NCBI RefSeq assembly: GCF_001931675.1
Contig: NZ_CP014839.1
Location: 434,001-498,000 of the forward strand
DNA from: Pandoraea thiooxydans
GTDB lineage: Bacteria > Pseudomonadota > Gammaproteobacteria > Burkholderiales > Burkholderiaceae
Reading direction: 5' to 3'
Length of the DNA stretch: 64,000 bases
The translations under genes were made by a program, and so were the position numbers. Below, piece after piece: positions 18,208-27,021 of this stretch. The stretch's first letter is position 1; the number at the start of each line of letters is the position of its first letter. The notes under the pieces were generated by a model. It had not been told where the DNA came from. It made no database searches and saw only the letters and a list, made by a program, of their open reading frames with translations.

Positions 18208-19104
18208 TCAATAGACGGACGGCTCGCCGTGCGGGCGCGTTTTGAAGCGGCGATGGACCCAGTAGTACTGCTCTGGCATGCGGCTCACCTGCTCTTCGAG
18301 AAACGCGTTCATGCGGCGCGCGTCGTCCTGGAGGTCATGACTCGGATAGTCGGCCAGCGCGGCGAAAATCGTCATCTTGTAACCCTGGTAGTCGGGCAGC
18401 ACTTCGGTCACGAATGGCACGACCCGGGCGCCGCTGGCCCTGGCCAGGCGAGCGATCGATGTCAGGGTGCAGGCCGGCACGCCGAAGAACGGCACGAACA
18501 GCGAGTCGCGATGGCCGTGGTCCATGTCGGCGGCGAGCATCACCGGTTTGCCGCGCTTCAATGTCGCCAATGTCCTGCGCGCGCTGTCGGCGCGCGAAAT
18601 CATCTCCGCGCCGAACCTGCCACGTTGTCGTTTTGCCAATTGATCGACGAGTTGGCTCGACATGGGCGTGTAGAGCGAGGCAATCGGGTTGGTTAACGAA
18701 TACATCATCGAGCCCGCCTCGATCGCCACGAAATGAAAGCCCATGTAAATGGTCGGCGGCGGATCGGCTTCGCTCAAATCGATGGCGCTCTCGACGCTCA
18801 CCAGCTTGCCGATGGCGCGCCGGCTGCCGAACCACTGGATCCCGCGCTCGACATAACTGCGGATCACATGGCGAAAGTTTGCCAACGCAAGTCGCTCGTA
18901 TTCCTGCTCACTGCGGTTCGGGAAACAAAGCCGCAGATTCGTGTGAACGATGCGCTTGCGTGAGCTCGGAATCCTGTAAAGGAGTGTCCCCAAGGCGCTG
19001 CCGAGTCGTGCCGAGACACCGTAAGGCATCAACGCAAGAATGCGCAGCAACCCCAGCGCAAACGCGAATCCGATTCGCTTCGTGAGCCGCCCGATGGCTA
19101 CCAT
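18208..19104 (-). CDS. Lipid A biosynthesis lauroyl/myristoyl acyltransferase (LpxL/HtrB-like)
   Basis: The 298-residue protein belongs to the LpxL/LpxM lysophospholipid acyltransferase family, which adds secondary acyl chains to Kdo2-lipid A at the inner membrane. An N-terminal hydrophobic helix (FALGLLRILALMPYGV) anchors it. The catalytic HX4E motif is HFVAIE in MGFHFVAIEAG, and the later conserved block DMDHGHRDSLFVPFFGVPA is present. It converges on the DUF2288 gene with 22 bases between. Which acyl chain it transfers cannot be told from sequence. Confidence 0.9.
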   Translation of the reverse strand: MVAIGRLTKRIGFAFALGLLRILALMPYGVSARLGSALGTLLYRIPSSRKRIVHTNLRLCFPNRSEQEYERLALANFRHVIRSYVERGIQWFGSRRAIGKLVSVESAIDLSEADPPPTIYMGFHFVAIEAGSMMYSLTNPIASLYTPMSSQLVDQLAKRQRGRFGAEMISRADSARRTLATLKRGKPVMLAADMDHGHRDSLFVPFFGVPACTLTSIARLARASGARVVPFVTEVLPDYQGYKMTIFAALADYPSHDLQDDARRMNAFLEEQVSRMPEQYYWVHRRFKTRPHGEPSVY

Positions 19105-19117
19105 GGGCCGAGCCAGC

Positions 19118-19402
19118 CTACAGATCGGCGATCGTCTCGTTGGGCACCTGGCCGTCGATGATGCCGCGCCCGTGTGCCTCCGCTGCGCGCTTGGCTTCGC
19201 CGAATGCGCTGAACACGGTGGCAGGCGAAAGCTTGAATACGCGGCTGTTGGCTTGCGTAGGTTCCGCGCCAGCGCGGATCAGCTTGACGGCGACGTCATA
19301 CCCCTCCGAATGCCGGGGCTTGCTGCCGTCGGCGCTGCGATTGGGGTAGACCAGCGCCTGGATTTCGAAACCTTTGTAAATCGGCAAGACGGTAGTGAAC
19401 AT
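19118..19402 (-). CDS. Small hypothetical protein
   Basis: I do not recognise a family for this soluble 94-residue protein. It has a compact alpha/beta look (YKGFEIQALVYPNRS, then an EGYDVAVKLIRAG helix) and no signal or membrane segment. It sits 13 bases upstream of the lipid A acyltransferase gene on the same strand, so the two may be co-transcribed. GC pattern and codon use agree with the neighbours. Confidence 0.65.
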   Translation of the reverse strand: MFTTVLPIYKGFEIQALVYPNRSADGSKPRHSEGYDVAVKLIRAGAEPTQANSRVFKLSPATVFSAFGEAKRAAEAHGRGIIDGQVPNETIADL

Positions 19403-19774
19403 GACGGAAGCTCCGTGTGCCCCGTGCGGGGTGTCGATCGGCCGACAATGGGCCCGCGCCGCGCATCGCGCCGCGGGCGGTCAAAATTCGGAAGAGCGCA
19501 GGTTGTGGGTGTGGCCCATGGCGGGCTGTTTGCGCATTCGCACGACAATCTGGCGGAGCGTGCGGGGCGGGGCGTTGGCAGACCGCTGCCACGAATGGCG
19601 GGCGGAGGCCGACAGCCGCGCCATTCTGCATCGATTGCCCGGGATTGGCAACACAATTGAAACTATCGGACGGCGCCCGAGATGCGGTCCATATTGCTCG
19701 CGTACTCCGGACTTAACGCTGACATGATGTTTGGTTAAACTCGCGCTTTCGAGATTTCCCGATCGGGGCGCCCC
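19403..19774. other. Intergenic region without visible features
   Basis: The 372-bp gap lies between a leftward small gene and the rightward PAP2 gene. It should hold two promoters, but I see no clear box, repeat or gene. Confidence 0.4.
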
Positions 19775-20422
19775 ATGTCCAGGCTTGCCGAGCGTCGCGC
19801 TCTAGTGTGGCTTTTGTCCTTGCTGGCCTGTGCGGTACTGGTGGGCGTATCCATTCTCTGGCTCGATCGCCCGTTGTCGAACTGGGTGCATCGCACGACT
19901 TACGGTAATCCGCTGGTGATTCGCTTGAGCCAGATTCCGGATCCGCTGTTTGTGCTCGCATGGCCGGGCCTGTTGCTGGCCGGCGCAGTATCGCTGTGGC
20001 GTCGCCGCTTCGATGGCGCGTGGGCGAGCCTGGCGCTTTGCTCGGGGAGTGTGGCGCTGGTGATGCTGATCAAGAATGGTTTGAAGGTGATCGCCGGGCG
20101 CACCTGGCCCGAGACCTGGATCAACAATAACCCGTCATTCATTCGCGACGGCGCCTTCGGCTTTCACTGGTTCGCCGGCTGGGATCGCGCCTACGCATCG
20201 TTTCCCTCCGGCCATCTCAGCGTGATGCTGGCTTGTTGCAGCGTGTTGTGGCTGCGCCATCCACGTTGGCGCTGGCTGTATCTGCTGCTCATCATGCTGA
20301 CCGCGGTCGGCCAGCTCGGCGCCAATTACCACTGGCTGAGCGACGTGATCGCCGGCGCGTTTCTGGGCACGGCCACCGGCTGCTTCACCGTTTGGCTGGC
20401 CCGTCGCCAGGTCCATTCATAG
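19775..20422 (+). CDS. PAP2 superfamily phosphatase
   Basis: The 215-residue integral membrane protein has six hydrophobic segments and the three PAP2 phosphatase motifs. These are KNGLKVIAGRTWPE (motif 1, slightly divergent: Thr follows the arginine instead of Pro), SFPSGH (motif 2) and a motif 3 YHWLSDVIAG in which histidine and aspartate are kept. Family members dephosphorylate undecaprenyl pyrophosphate or phosphatidic acid, or remove lipid A phosphates. The active site faces the periplasm. Proximity to a lipid A acyltransferase hints at envelope lipid work, but the substrate is not determined. Confidence 0.87.
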   Translation: MSRLAERRALVWLLSLLACAVLVGVSILWLDRPLSNWVHRTTYGNPLVIRLSQIPDPLFVLAWPGLLLAGAVSLWRRRFDGAWASLALCSGSVALVMLIKNGLKVIAGRTWPETWINNNPSFIRDGAFGFHWFAGWDRAYASFPSGHLSVMLACCSVLWLRHPRWRWLYLLLIMLTAVGQLGANYHWLSDVIAGAFLGTATGCFTVWLARRQVHS

Positions 20423-20434
20423 CGCTCGCGCGTC

Positions 20435-21538
20435 TCATGAAATCGACTCGATATGGGACGACTGCGCGTAGACGCGTCCGAACCGATTGGACAGGAACTC
20501 AGGCAGCGTGATCTGCTCCTGACGGATCAATCCGTGCTGTGGCAATCTCCCCTCGCGGAACAGGTCGAGAGCGGCGCACACGCCTGCGGCGGTGGCAATC
20601 TGGATCGCGCTGGCGGTGTGTCCGCGGTCGTGCTCGGCGAAGATTTTCCGAGCGAACACTTCCTGCGTGAGCGCGCCGTTGCGCAAGCCTTCGGCGGTGA
20701 CGAACACCAGCACGACGTCCTGCATGGTCGATGGCACCGCGCGGCGCAAAATTCCCTTGAGATTCTCCGGATCTGACTTGAGCTGGAGCTCGTCGAGCAG
20801 CACGCTCATCAGGGCCCGATGGCCGGGGTACCGGACCGATTTGTAATCGAGGTTGCGTACTTTGCCGGCCAGCGTGTCGCACAGCGTGCCGAGTCCACCC
20901 GAGGTATTGAACGCTTCGTATTCGACGCCATCGAGCGAAAAGTGCTCCATGCCCTCGAGCGGCAGCAGGGTGATCGGCTCGCCGTCGCGAATTGCCTCGC
21001 AAGGGCGACAGTACTCGTTGATGAGGCCGTCGACGCTCCAGGTCAGGTTGTATTTGAGCGAGTTGGTCGGAAAGGCCGGCAAGGCGCCCACGCGCAGCTT
21101 CAGATCCTGCACGGCGTCGAAGCGTGAGGCCATGTCGTGCGCGACGATCGAAATAAAGCCCGGCGCCAACCCGCATTGCGGCATGAAGGCGGTGCGCGCG
21201 TTCGCTGCCAGACGGGTAATCGCATGCGTGGCGGCAACGTCTTCGGTCAGATCGAAGTAATGGCAGCCGGCTGCCGCGGCCTGGGTTGCCACGTGAACCG
21301 CCAGCGAATAGGGCAGGGCATTGACGAGCGCGTCGTGTCCGGCCAATGCCTCGCGCAGCACGTCGGGCCGATCCAGCGCCAACGGTTGCATGGCCTGGCC
21401 TTGCTTGAGCGATTCGGCGGCAGCCGATAGCGCCGTGGCATCGCGGTCCATCAAGGTGACGTGATAGTCGCCGCTGGCGGCGAGGATGCGGGCGATTGCG
21501 CGGCCGATATGGCCGGCGCCAAGCAGTGCGACTCTCAT
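20435..21538 (-). CDS. Saccharopine dehydrogenase-like NAD(P)-dependent oxidoreductase
   Basis: The 367-residue enzyme begins with a Rossmann nucleotide-binding motif (VALLGAGHIGRAIARIL) followed by an acidic end of strand 2 (LMDRD). The body is typical of the saccharopine dehydrogenase/lysine 6-dehydrogenase group, including CGLAPGFISIVAHDMAS. It is divergent from an Lrp/AsnC regulator 164 bp away, the usual pairing for amino acid catabolic enzymes. It therefore probably oxidises lysine or a related amino acid derivative under control of that regulator. The exact substrate is not resolved. Confidence 0.85.
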   Translation of the reverse strand: MRVALLGAGHIGRAIARILAASGDYHVTLMDRDATALSAAAESLKQGQAMQPLALDRPDVLREALAGHDALVNALPYSLAVHVATQAAAAGCHYFDLTEDVAATHAITRLAANARTAFMPQCGLAPGFISIVAHDMASRFDAVQDLKLRVGALPAFPTNSLKYNLTWSVDGLINEYCRPCEAIRDGEPITLLPLEGMEHFSLDGVEYEAFNTSGGLGTLCDTLAGKVRNLDYKSVRYPGHRALMSVLLDELQLKSDPENLKGILRRAVPSTMQDVVLVFVTAEGLRNGALTQEVFARKIFAEHDRGHTASAIQIATAAGVCAALDLFREGRLPQHGLIRQEQITLPEFLSNRFGRVYAQSSHIESIS

Positions 21539-21702
21539 GGCGATCTCCTTTTCTTCCCGCCATGACGACGAGGCACGGCATGACGGCTTGTGCTCAGTGT
21601 AGAAAGGAAGTGCGATGAAATGTAGGATGATTTCGACGATATGCTCGGCTATGATGGACTTATGACAGGATTTTTTGTCGAATCGTCAATTGGAGCGCTG
21701 CG

Positions 21703-22164
21703 ATGGCCATGACTTCCCTCACGCTGGATGAACTCGACCGCAATCTGCTCGCGCAACTGCGCGTCAATGCGCGGGAGAGCGCCGCCAATCTGGCACGTCG
21801 TCTCGGGGTCGCGCGCACCACCGTGCTGGCTCGCCTGAGCCGGCTCGAGCGTCATGGCGTGATTGCCGGTTATACCGTTCGCCTTAGCCAGGACATGCCC
21901 GGCGGGGGGCTACAGGCCTGCGTCGGCATCTCGCTGCAGCCACGGGCCGGCGCCGATGTGTTGCGCCGTCTGTCGAAAATGCCTGAAATTCACCTGCTGT
22001 GCACGGTCAGCGGCGAATTCGATTATGTGGCATGGCTGCACACGGCCTCGCCCGAACAGCTGGATGCGCTGCTCGATGAAATCGGCGAGATCGACGGCGT
22101 GACCAAGACCACCACGTCGGTGGTGCTGGCGCGCAAGATCGATCGCGGCACGGTGCTGCCCTGA
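21703..22164 (+). CDS. Lrp/AsnC-family transcriptional regulator
   Basis: The 153-residue regulator has an N-terminal winged HTH (LDELDRNLLAQLRVNARESAANLARRL and the following recognition helix, residues 5-60) and a C-terminal RAM/ACT-like ligand domain (about 70-145). Length is standard. It is divergent from the saccharopine-dehydrogenase-like gene and most likely regulates it in answer to an amino acid. Confidence 0.92.
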   Translation: MAMTSLTLDELDRNLLAQLRVNARESAANLARRLGVARTTVLARLSRLERHGVIAGYTVRLSQDMPGGGLQACVGISLQPRAGADVLRRLSKMPEIHLLCTVSGEFDYVAWLHTASPEQLDALLDEIGEIDGVTKTTTSVVLARKIDRGTVLP

Positions 22165-22274
22165 CGCGGGTGCGTGGGCGGGGTAATTGGAGTAGCATGA
22201 CGTCCGTCCATCCACCCCGTGCGCCAGCCGACGATCCGTCGCGGACCGCGTGCACATCCCCCCACCCTCCGGTC

Positions 22275-22472
22275 ATGAACGACAATCAGAAAACCGATAA
22301 CACCAAGGGCTTCACGATCTTTGTCGTGGTGTTCATTCTGCTGCTGATCGGCAGTCTGCTGTTCCTGGCGTTGCGCAGCAAGCGCGAGTACGACGCGCAA
22401 AGTGCCGGCTACGCGACAAGCGCCGCCGGTACCGGCCAGACTGCGCCTGGGACCGCCAGTCAGGCACAGTAA
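22275..22472 (+). CDS. Small single-pass membrane protein
   Basis: The 65-residue protein has a polar N-terminus (MNDNQKTDNTKG), one membrane helix (about residues 13-33, FTIFVVVFILLLIGSLLFLAL) and a basic then alanine/glycine/threonine-rich tail. I do not recognise a family. The ATG was chosen over an upstream start because the extension is proline/arginine-rich and non-conserved in style. It stands alone between the Lrp gene and the iron operon. Confidence 0.55.
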   Translation: MNDNQKTDNTKGFTIFVVVFILLLIGSLLFLALRSKREYDAQSAGYATSAAGTGQTAPGTASQAQ

Positions 22473-22582
22473 TTTCGCCTGAGACCGTCGTACGGTGTGA
22501 CGCGGGCGGCGGTCGATGTGCCAATCAGGACTCATCAGAGCAAGAGGTTTGTCTTCCATTTACCTTGGTGCTACACTTCCGA

Positions 22583-22601
22583 ATTGAGAATAGTTACTAT
22601 T
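22583..22601. promoter_or_regulatory. Fur-box-like site before ftrA
   Basis: TTGAGAATAGTTACTATTA shows the 7-1-7 pattern TGAGAAT-A-GTTACTA, related to the Fur consensus TGATAATGATTATCA with a better left than right half. It lies 24 bp before the ftrA start in an AT-rich pocket, so it could overlap the promoter. Confidence 0.55.
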
Positions 22602-22624
22602 AACATTTTCTTTTGGGAGTGCGT

Positions 22625-23164
22625 ATGCGAATTGCTTCATGGGTTGTCTCCGCTTGCCTGATTGGCGCCATGGCCACGGTTCAGGCCGCCGAATATCCGA
22701 TCGGCAAACCTCAGATTGCCGGAGGCATGGAAGTCGCGGCGGTTTATCTGCAGCCGGTAACGATGGATCCTCCGGGCATGATGCGCAAGGCGGAGGACTC
22801 GGACATCCACCTCGAAGCCGATATCCACGCGGTCAAGAACAATCCGAACGGTTTTGCCGAGGGCGACTGGATGCCGTACCTGGTGGTCAAGTTCGAATTG
22901 ACCAAGCAGGGCAGCAAGCAGGTGCTCAAGGGTGACTTGATGCCGATGGTCGCGAGCGATGGGCCGCACTACGGCGACAACGTCAAGCTCATGGGCCCGG
23001 GCAAGTACAACCTCAAACTCACGGTGCTGCCGCCGTCGGCCAATGAGCATGCGCATTTCGGCCGCCACGTCGATAAGGAAACCGGTGTCGGTCCGTGGTT
23101 CAAGCCTTTCACCACCTCGTACGACTTTGTGTTCGCGGGCATAGGCAAAAAGGGCGGTTATTGA
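22625..23164 (+). CDS. ftrA: Periplasmic iron-binding protein, P19/FtrA-like
   Basis: The 179-residue protein has a signal peptide (IASWVVSACLIGAMATVQAA, cleaved near residue 22). The mature part is of the P19/Tp34 family, periplasmic proteins that bind copper and iron ligands. The conserved EYPIGKPQIAGGMEVAAVYL, methionine-rich PPGMMRKAEDSDIHLEADIHA and HAHFGRHVDKETG blocks hold the metal-binding Met, Asp and His residues. It is first of four genes matching ftrABCD of Bordetella and Brucella, a ferrous iron uptake system. The start is the ATG after GGGAG. Confidence 0.92.
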   Translation: MRIASWVVSACLIGAMATVQAAEYPIGKPQIAGGMEVAAVYLQPVTMDPPGMMRKAEDSDIHLEADIHAVKNNPNGFAEGDWMPYLVVKFELTKQGSKQVLKGDLMPMVASDGPHYGDNVKLMGPGKYNLKLTVLPPSANEHAHFGRHVDKETGVGPWFKPFTTSYDFVFAGIGKKGGY

Positions 23165-23170
23165 CAGTTC

Positions 23171-23212
23171 GGCGCCGGGCGCGCCGCAGCCAACCGCGGC
23201 GCGCCCGGCGCC
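23171..23212 (+). other. Perfect 17-bp GC hairpin between ftrA and ftrB
   Basis: GGCGCCGGGCGCGCCGC and its exact reverse complement flank an eight-base loop. No T-run follows, so it is not a standard terminator. It may act as a processing or stabilising stem that leaves ftrA mRNA more abundant than ftrBCD. Confidence 0.7.
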
Positions 23213-23233
23213 GCTTGCATGGGAGTGAGTTAA

Positions 23234-23584
23234 ATGATTAAGCGTGTGGGCCGTCTGGCCGTCGCGAGCGGTGCACTGGTTTGCCTGCTGGCTGGCATGG
23301 CGCCGGCGGGCGCCGCCGATTTGCCGACGTTCCGGCTGGAGATGCAGGACGGCAAGCTCAATCCAGCCAGGATCGAGGTGCCGGCCGGCAAGCGGATCAA
23401 GATCGAGGTTCACAACACCGGCAAATCGGCGGTGGAGTTCGAGAGCATCCAGTTGCGCAAGGAGAAGGTGCTGGCTCCCGGCGCGCAATCGTTTGTCGTG
23501 ATTGCGCCGCTGTCGCCCGGCGAATACAAGTTTTTCGACGATTTCCACATGCAGACGGCGCAAGGTGTGATTGTCGCCAAATAA
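23234..23584 (+). CDS. ftrB: Periplasmic cupredoxin-domain protein, FtrB-like
   Basis: The 116-residue protein has a signal peptide (about residues 1-27, ending GAAD) and a single cupredoxin fold domain (FRLEMQDGKLNPARIEVPAGKRIKIEVHNTGKS...). It corresponds to FtrB, proposed to oxidise Fe2+ or pass it on during uptake. A short cupredoxin with few obvious copper ligands (FDDFHMQ near the C-terminus) is usual for this group. It lies between the P19 protein and the permease, consistent with order ftrABCD. Confidence 0.87.
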   Translation: MIKRVGRLAVASGALVCLLAGMAPAGAADLPTFRLEMQDGKLNPARIEVPAGKRIKIEVHNTGKSAVEFESIQLRKEKVLAPGAQSFVVIAPLSPGEYKFFDDFHMQTAQGVIVAK

Positions 23585-23620
23585 GCGCCGGTGCGGTGCG
23601 AGTATCAATGAGAGGATGCG

Positions 23621-24457
23621 ATGGGTCAGGTCATGTTCATCGTCTGGCGCGAGAGCGTCGAAGCGTTACTGGTGGTCGGGATCCTTTATGCCTGGCTGAG
23701 GAATGGCGGCGAGTCGGCACGCAAGGGCGTGCCATATCTGTGGGCCGGCGTGGCGCTGGGGATCGCGGCGGCCATCGGGCTGGGCGCGGCGTTGCTGGGA
23801 TTCACTGAAATCCTGTCGGGCGATGCCCAGGATTATTTTCAGATCGCCATGGTGCTGGTTGCCGCGGTGTTGATCGTGCAGATGGTGTTGTGGATGAAGA
23901 AGCACGGACGCACCCTCAAGCGCGATATGGAGGCCTCGCTGCAAAAGAGCTCCGAGTCGTCCAATTGGTGGGGCGTACTGGTGCTGGTGGCGCTGGCGAT
24001 TGCGCGCGAAGGCAGCGAGACTGTGATCTTCCTTTATGGCTTGGGTTTCGGCCAGGGCGGCGCGATTTCCGGGGCAATGGTGGCGGCGGTGCTGATCGGC
24101 CTGGGCCTGGCTTTGCTGACCTTTTACCTGCTTCAGCTGGGCGGGCGGATTTTTTCGTGGCGGCTGTTTTTCCGCGTTACCGAGGTGATGCTGCTGTTCC
24201 TGGCAGCGGGCCTGCTGATGACCGGCATCGACCGCCTGATTTCGCTCGGATTGGTGCCCACGCTCGGTGACCAGGTATGGAACAGCGCGGCGCTGCTCGA
24301 CGACGCCAGCCCGGCCGGCAACCTGATTGCCACGCTGACCGGCTATCGCGCTCATCCGGCGGTAATGAACCTGCTCGTGTACGCCGCGTATTGGGCGGTG
24401 GTCTGGCTGTTCCTGCGTCGGGCGCAGCCCCAGGCCAGGCCGGTGCGCGCCGCATGA
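23621..24457 (+). CDS. ftrC: FTR1-family iron permease, FtrC-like
   Basis: The 278-residue inner membrane permease has seven hydrophobic helices and the two iron-binding REXXE-type motifs of the Ftr1 family: RESVE near residue 8 and REGSE near residue 127. It would move iron across the inner membrane in partnership with the periplasmic FtrA/FtrB proteins and the FtrD ferredoxin. Its stop overlaps the ftrD start (ATGA). Confidence 0.93.
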   Translation: MGQVMFIVWRESVEALLVVGILYAWLRNGGESARKGVPYLWAGVALGIAAAIGLGAALLGFTEILSGDAQDYFQIAMVLVAAVLIVQMVLWMKKHGRTLKRDMEASLQKSSESSNWWGVLVLVALAIAREGSETVIFLYGLGFGQGGAISGAMVAAVLIGLGLALLTFYLLQLGGRIFSWRLFFRVTEVMLLFLAAGLLMTGIDRLISLGLVPTLGDQVWNSAALLDDASPAGNLIATLTGYRAHPAVMNLLVYAAYWAVVWLFLRRAQPQARPVRAA

Positions 24458-25848
24458 ACACGCTGTCGGCGCGGCCGAGCCGGCTGGCTCGGCTGGGGTT
24501 GTGGATGCAGCGCAATGGCGCGCTGATTCGCGGCGTGCAATGGGTAGTCGTGGCCGTGTATGCGGTATTGATCCTGGTGCCGGCCTTCACGCCGCTGCCG
24601 GGCGAGACCGCACATATCTGGTCGAATCTGACGCTGTTCGCGCAGTTCGTATTCTGGGGCATCTGGTGGCCATTCGTGCTGGTGAGCATGGTGTTGCTCG
24701 GGCGCGTGTGGTGCGGTGTGCTGTGTCCCGAGGGCGCATTGTCGGAATGGGCCAGCCGGCATGGGCGAGGCCGCTCGATTCCGCACTGGATACGCTGGGG
24801 CGGCTGGCCGTTCGTGGCGTTTGCCGGGACTACGATCTATGGTCAGATGGTCAGCGTCTACCAGTATCCCAAGGCGGTGCTGCTGGTGTTGGGCGGCTCG
24901 ACCGTGGGCGCGATCGTGATCGGCTATCTGTATGGTCGCGACAAGCGTGTGTGGTGCAAGTACCTGTGCCCGGTCAATGGCGTGTTCGCCCTGTTGTCGC
25001 GGCTTGCGCCGTTTCACTTCAAGGTCGATGAAGAGGCGTGGCGCGCGTCGTACAAGACCAACGGGCACAAGACGATCCCCATCAACTGCGCGCCGCTGGT
25101 GCCGATGCGCAACATGAAGGGCGCCGCGGCGTGTCACGCATGCGGGCGGTGCGCCGGGCACCGCGGCGCGATCGCCTTGACGCTGCGCACGCCCGACGAG
25201 GAAATCGTCAAATACGGGCAAAGCCACAACAACAGCCTGTGGGACAGCGCCTTGCTCCTGTATGGCTTGCTTGGCATTGCCATCGGTGCGTTTCACTGGA
25301 CCGTCAATCCGTGGTTCGTGCAAATCAAGCAGGCAATAGCAACCTGGTTGATCGATCGCAATATCATGTGGCCATTCGATGCCACCGCGCCCTGGTGGGT
25401 CTTCACGAATTACCCGACGCAAAACGACGTTTTCAGCTGGCTCGACGGCTCTCTGGTGGTCAGCTATATCGTCGCCAGCGGGCTGCTCACGGGGACCTTG
25501 CTGGCACTGTTGTTCGCATTGGCCACTCGCGCGCTGGGGCCGTGGCGCACGGTGCGTTTCAACCACCTGGTGCAGGCAATGATTCCGATCGCCGGGTGCG
25601 GGGTGTTCATCGGCCTGTCGGCGACCACGGTCAACCTGCTGCGCGGCGAGCACTTGCCGGTGTACTGGGCCAACCCCGTGCGTGCCGCGCTGTTGACGGC
25701 CACGACGCTGTGGAGCCTGTGGCTCGGCTGGCGTGTGACCGGGCAGCACGGCGCATCGATGGTCAGGCGTCTGGCCAGCATGGCGGGCGTTATCGCCGCG
25801 CTCGCGCTGGTCAATGGTCTTTGGCTGCTGATGTTCTGGATCTGGTAG
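24454..25848 (+). CDS. ftrD: Membrane polyferredoxin, FtrD-like
   Basis: The 464-residue inner membrane protein is of the NapH/CcoG-like 4Fe-4S group. Cysteine clusters are CGVLCPEGAL and CKYLCPVNG in paired loops, and CHACGRCAGH, which lacks the fourth cysteine of a full ferredoxin motif. About eight helices flank them. In the ftr system it is thought to take electrons for the iron redox step of uptake. The ATG was selected because it overlaps the ftrC stop; the longer frame is an extension into ftrC. Confidence 0.9.
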   Translation: MNTLSARPSRLARLGLWMQRNGALIRGVQWVVVAVYAVLILVPAFTPLPGETAHIWSNLTLFAQFVFWGIWWPFVLVSMVLLGRVWCGVLCPEGALSEWASRHGRGRSIPHWIRWGGWPFVAFAGTTIYGQMVSVYQYPKAVLLVLGGSTVGAIVIGYLYGRDKRVWCKYLCPVNGVFALLSRLAPFHFKVDEEAWRASYKTNGHKTIPINCAPLVPMRNMKGAAACHACGRCAGHRGAIALTLRTPDEEIVKYGQSHNNSLWDSALLLYGLLGIAIGAFHWTVNPWFVQIKQAIATWLIDRNIMWPFDATAPWWVFTNYPTQNDVFSWLDGSLVVSYIVASGLLTGTLLALLFALATRALGPWRTVRFNHLVQAMIPIAGCGVFIGLSATTVNLLRGEHLPVYWANPVRAALLTATTLWSLWLGWRVTGQHGASMVRRLASMAGVIAALALVNGLWLLMFWIW

Positions 25849-26159
25849 CGGCGGGAACCGCGGGTGGCGGGATAGTCGAGCCGACCCGGCGCGCCTGCTC
25901 GGTGCTGGCCAGCCCCATAAAAAATGCGGCGCACCGCAGTGCGCCGCAAAGTGCCTCAGGGGTCGGGCTCGGAGAAATCACGGTGGAGCAAAAAAACGGC
26001 TTGGCTGGCGTGCAATGCGGGTAGAGAAGGGGCTGCCGTAACTACATGGGACTGCATTGCATTCGCTGGCTACTGCCAAACACCTCGCGTAGAGGTGGTC
26101 CCCACAAAACTCGGTACGATGGCTTGCCCGGCCTGAAGACGGGGCCGGACAGGCCGGAT
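25849..26159. other. Convergent intergenic region
   Basis: The region between the ends of ftrD and hemP contains the leftward terminator listed separately and no gene. Confidence 0.5.
25919..25947 (-). terminator. Rho-independent terminator, leftward (hemP)
   Basis: GCGGCGCAC and GTGCGCCGC form a nine-base-pair stem around a CGCA loop. On the minus strand a run of six T follows at once. It lies about 210 bp past the hemP stop and faces hemP transcripts. On the plus strand there is no T-run. Confidence 0.75.
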
Positions 26160-26417
26160 TCATTTCGTCAAAATCAGTTTGCCGTAACGCGTGGCGCGCA
26201 ACTGATAGGTCTGGCCGTTATGTGTAATGCCGACGCACGACGTACCGCGCAGCAGCTGATCGCTGCTGAGCAGGCTAGGCCCATCGACAGTGACGGCGGG
26301 CTCGGCCTTCTTCGCCGGCACCGACAGCGTGCGACGCGGCGTGATAGATGGGCTCGGTGTGTTGGCTCGTCGCGGGAGATTCTGGTAGAGCGTCACTTGA
26401 GTCATGGCGATGTCCAT
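26160..26417 (-). CDS. hemP: Hemin uptake protein HemP/HmuP
   Basis: The 85-residue protein matches the small HemP/HmuP family in its C-terminal half: SDQLLRGTSCVGITHNGQTYQLRATRYGKLILTK. In related bacteria HmuP is a regulator needed for haem receptor expression under low iron. The N-terminal 45 residues are variable. A second in-frame ATG four codons in (MTQVTLYQ) is an equally good start. A strong Fur-box-like sequence lies just upstream. No haem receptor gene adjoins it here. Confidence 0.88.
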   Translation of the reverse strand: MDIAMTQVTLYQNLPRRANTPSPSITPRRTLSVPAKKAEPAVTVDGPSLLSSDQLLRGTSCVGITHNGQTYQLRATRYGKLILTK

Positions 26418-26437
26418 TGAGCTAACGTTGGATCAAA

Positions 26438-26456
26438 TATAAATGAGAATCATTTC
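26438..26456. promoter_or_regulatory. Fur-box-like site before hemP
   Basis: TATAAATGAGAATCATTTC contains ATGAGAATCATT, close to the core of the Fur consensus GATAATGATAATCATTATC. It is 21 bp upstream of the hemP start in an AT-rich pocket. Confidence 0.75.
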
Positions 26457-26523
26457 TATTTGAAATAGAAAATATCCATCCGCTCCCTTGGCTCATAGCG
26501 AGCGCCTAACGGCGCAGCGGTGT

Positions 26524-26994
26524 TCAGTCGAGCCGTCCGCTTTGCGCGTATTCGCGGATTCGGCGCACCGTGTCGATGTCGGCCTCGCGATAGGCGGATT
26601 TGACGAACTCGCTATACCGCAGCGCCTCCGCGTCGCTGTTTTCGGGCAACGTGGTGGCGTAGCTAAAACGCACGAAAAGGCGCGTCTGCGAGGGTTCTTC
26701 GATGGCCATCGTCAATGTGCCGCCGGCATGCTGGTCGGTCGCGGCGGTCTCATAGCGCACTTGCTGCAACGGTTCGAACAAGACACGGTCCTTCACTACC
26801 GCCTGTCCATAATGCAGTTCGCGCTCGAGCAGGGCATCGGTGCGGTGGTGAATCACGCATTCGTCGAGCCCCAGCACGAACAGCTCGGGTTGCTCGGCGC
26901 GCAGCACCAGGCCGCGCCAGAGCTGTTCGCGGCTCAGGAGGTCGATCAATGGGTTGAGCGGGTCGTTGACTTCGATCAAATGTTCGTACTGCAA
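26524..26994 (-). CDS. SRPBCC/DUF1857-like protein
   Basis: The 156-residue soluble protein resembles the AtaL/DUF1857 branch of the SRPBCC (START-like) fold. It begins with a short ligand-binding helix-strand lead (YEHLIEVNDPLNPLIDLLSREQLWRGL) and continues with alternating strands. Such proteins bind hydrophobic ligands, but no substrate is known for this branch. It is followed on the same strand, across a gap of 100 bases, by hemP and preceded by the OsmC gene, 27 bases away. Confidence 0.7.
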   Translation of the reverse strand: MQYEHLIEVNDPLNPLIDLLSREQLWRGLVLRAEQPELFVLGLDECVIHHRTDALLERELHYGQAVVKDRVLFEPLQQVRYETAATDQHAGGTLTMAIEEPSQTRLFVRFSYATTLPENSDAEALRYSEFVKSAYREADIDTVRRIREYAQSGRLD

Positions 26995-27021
26995 GATAAT
27001 CTCCTTCGGCGCGCCGGCCGC

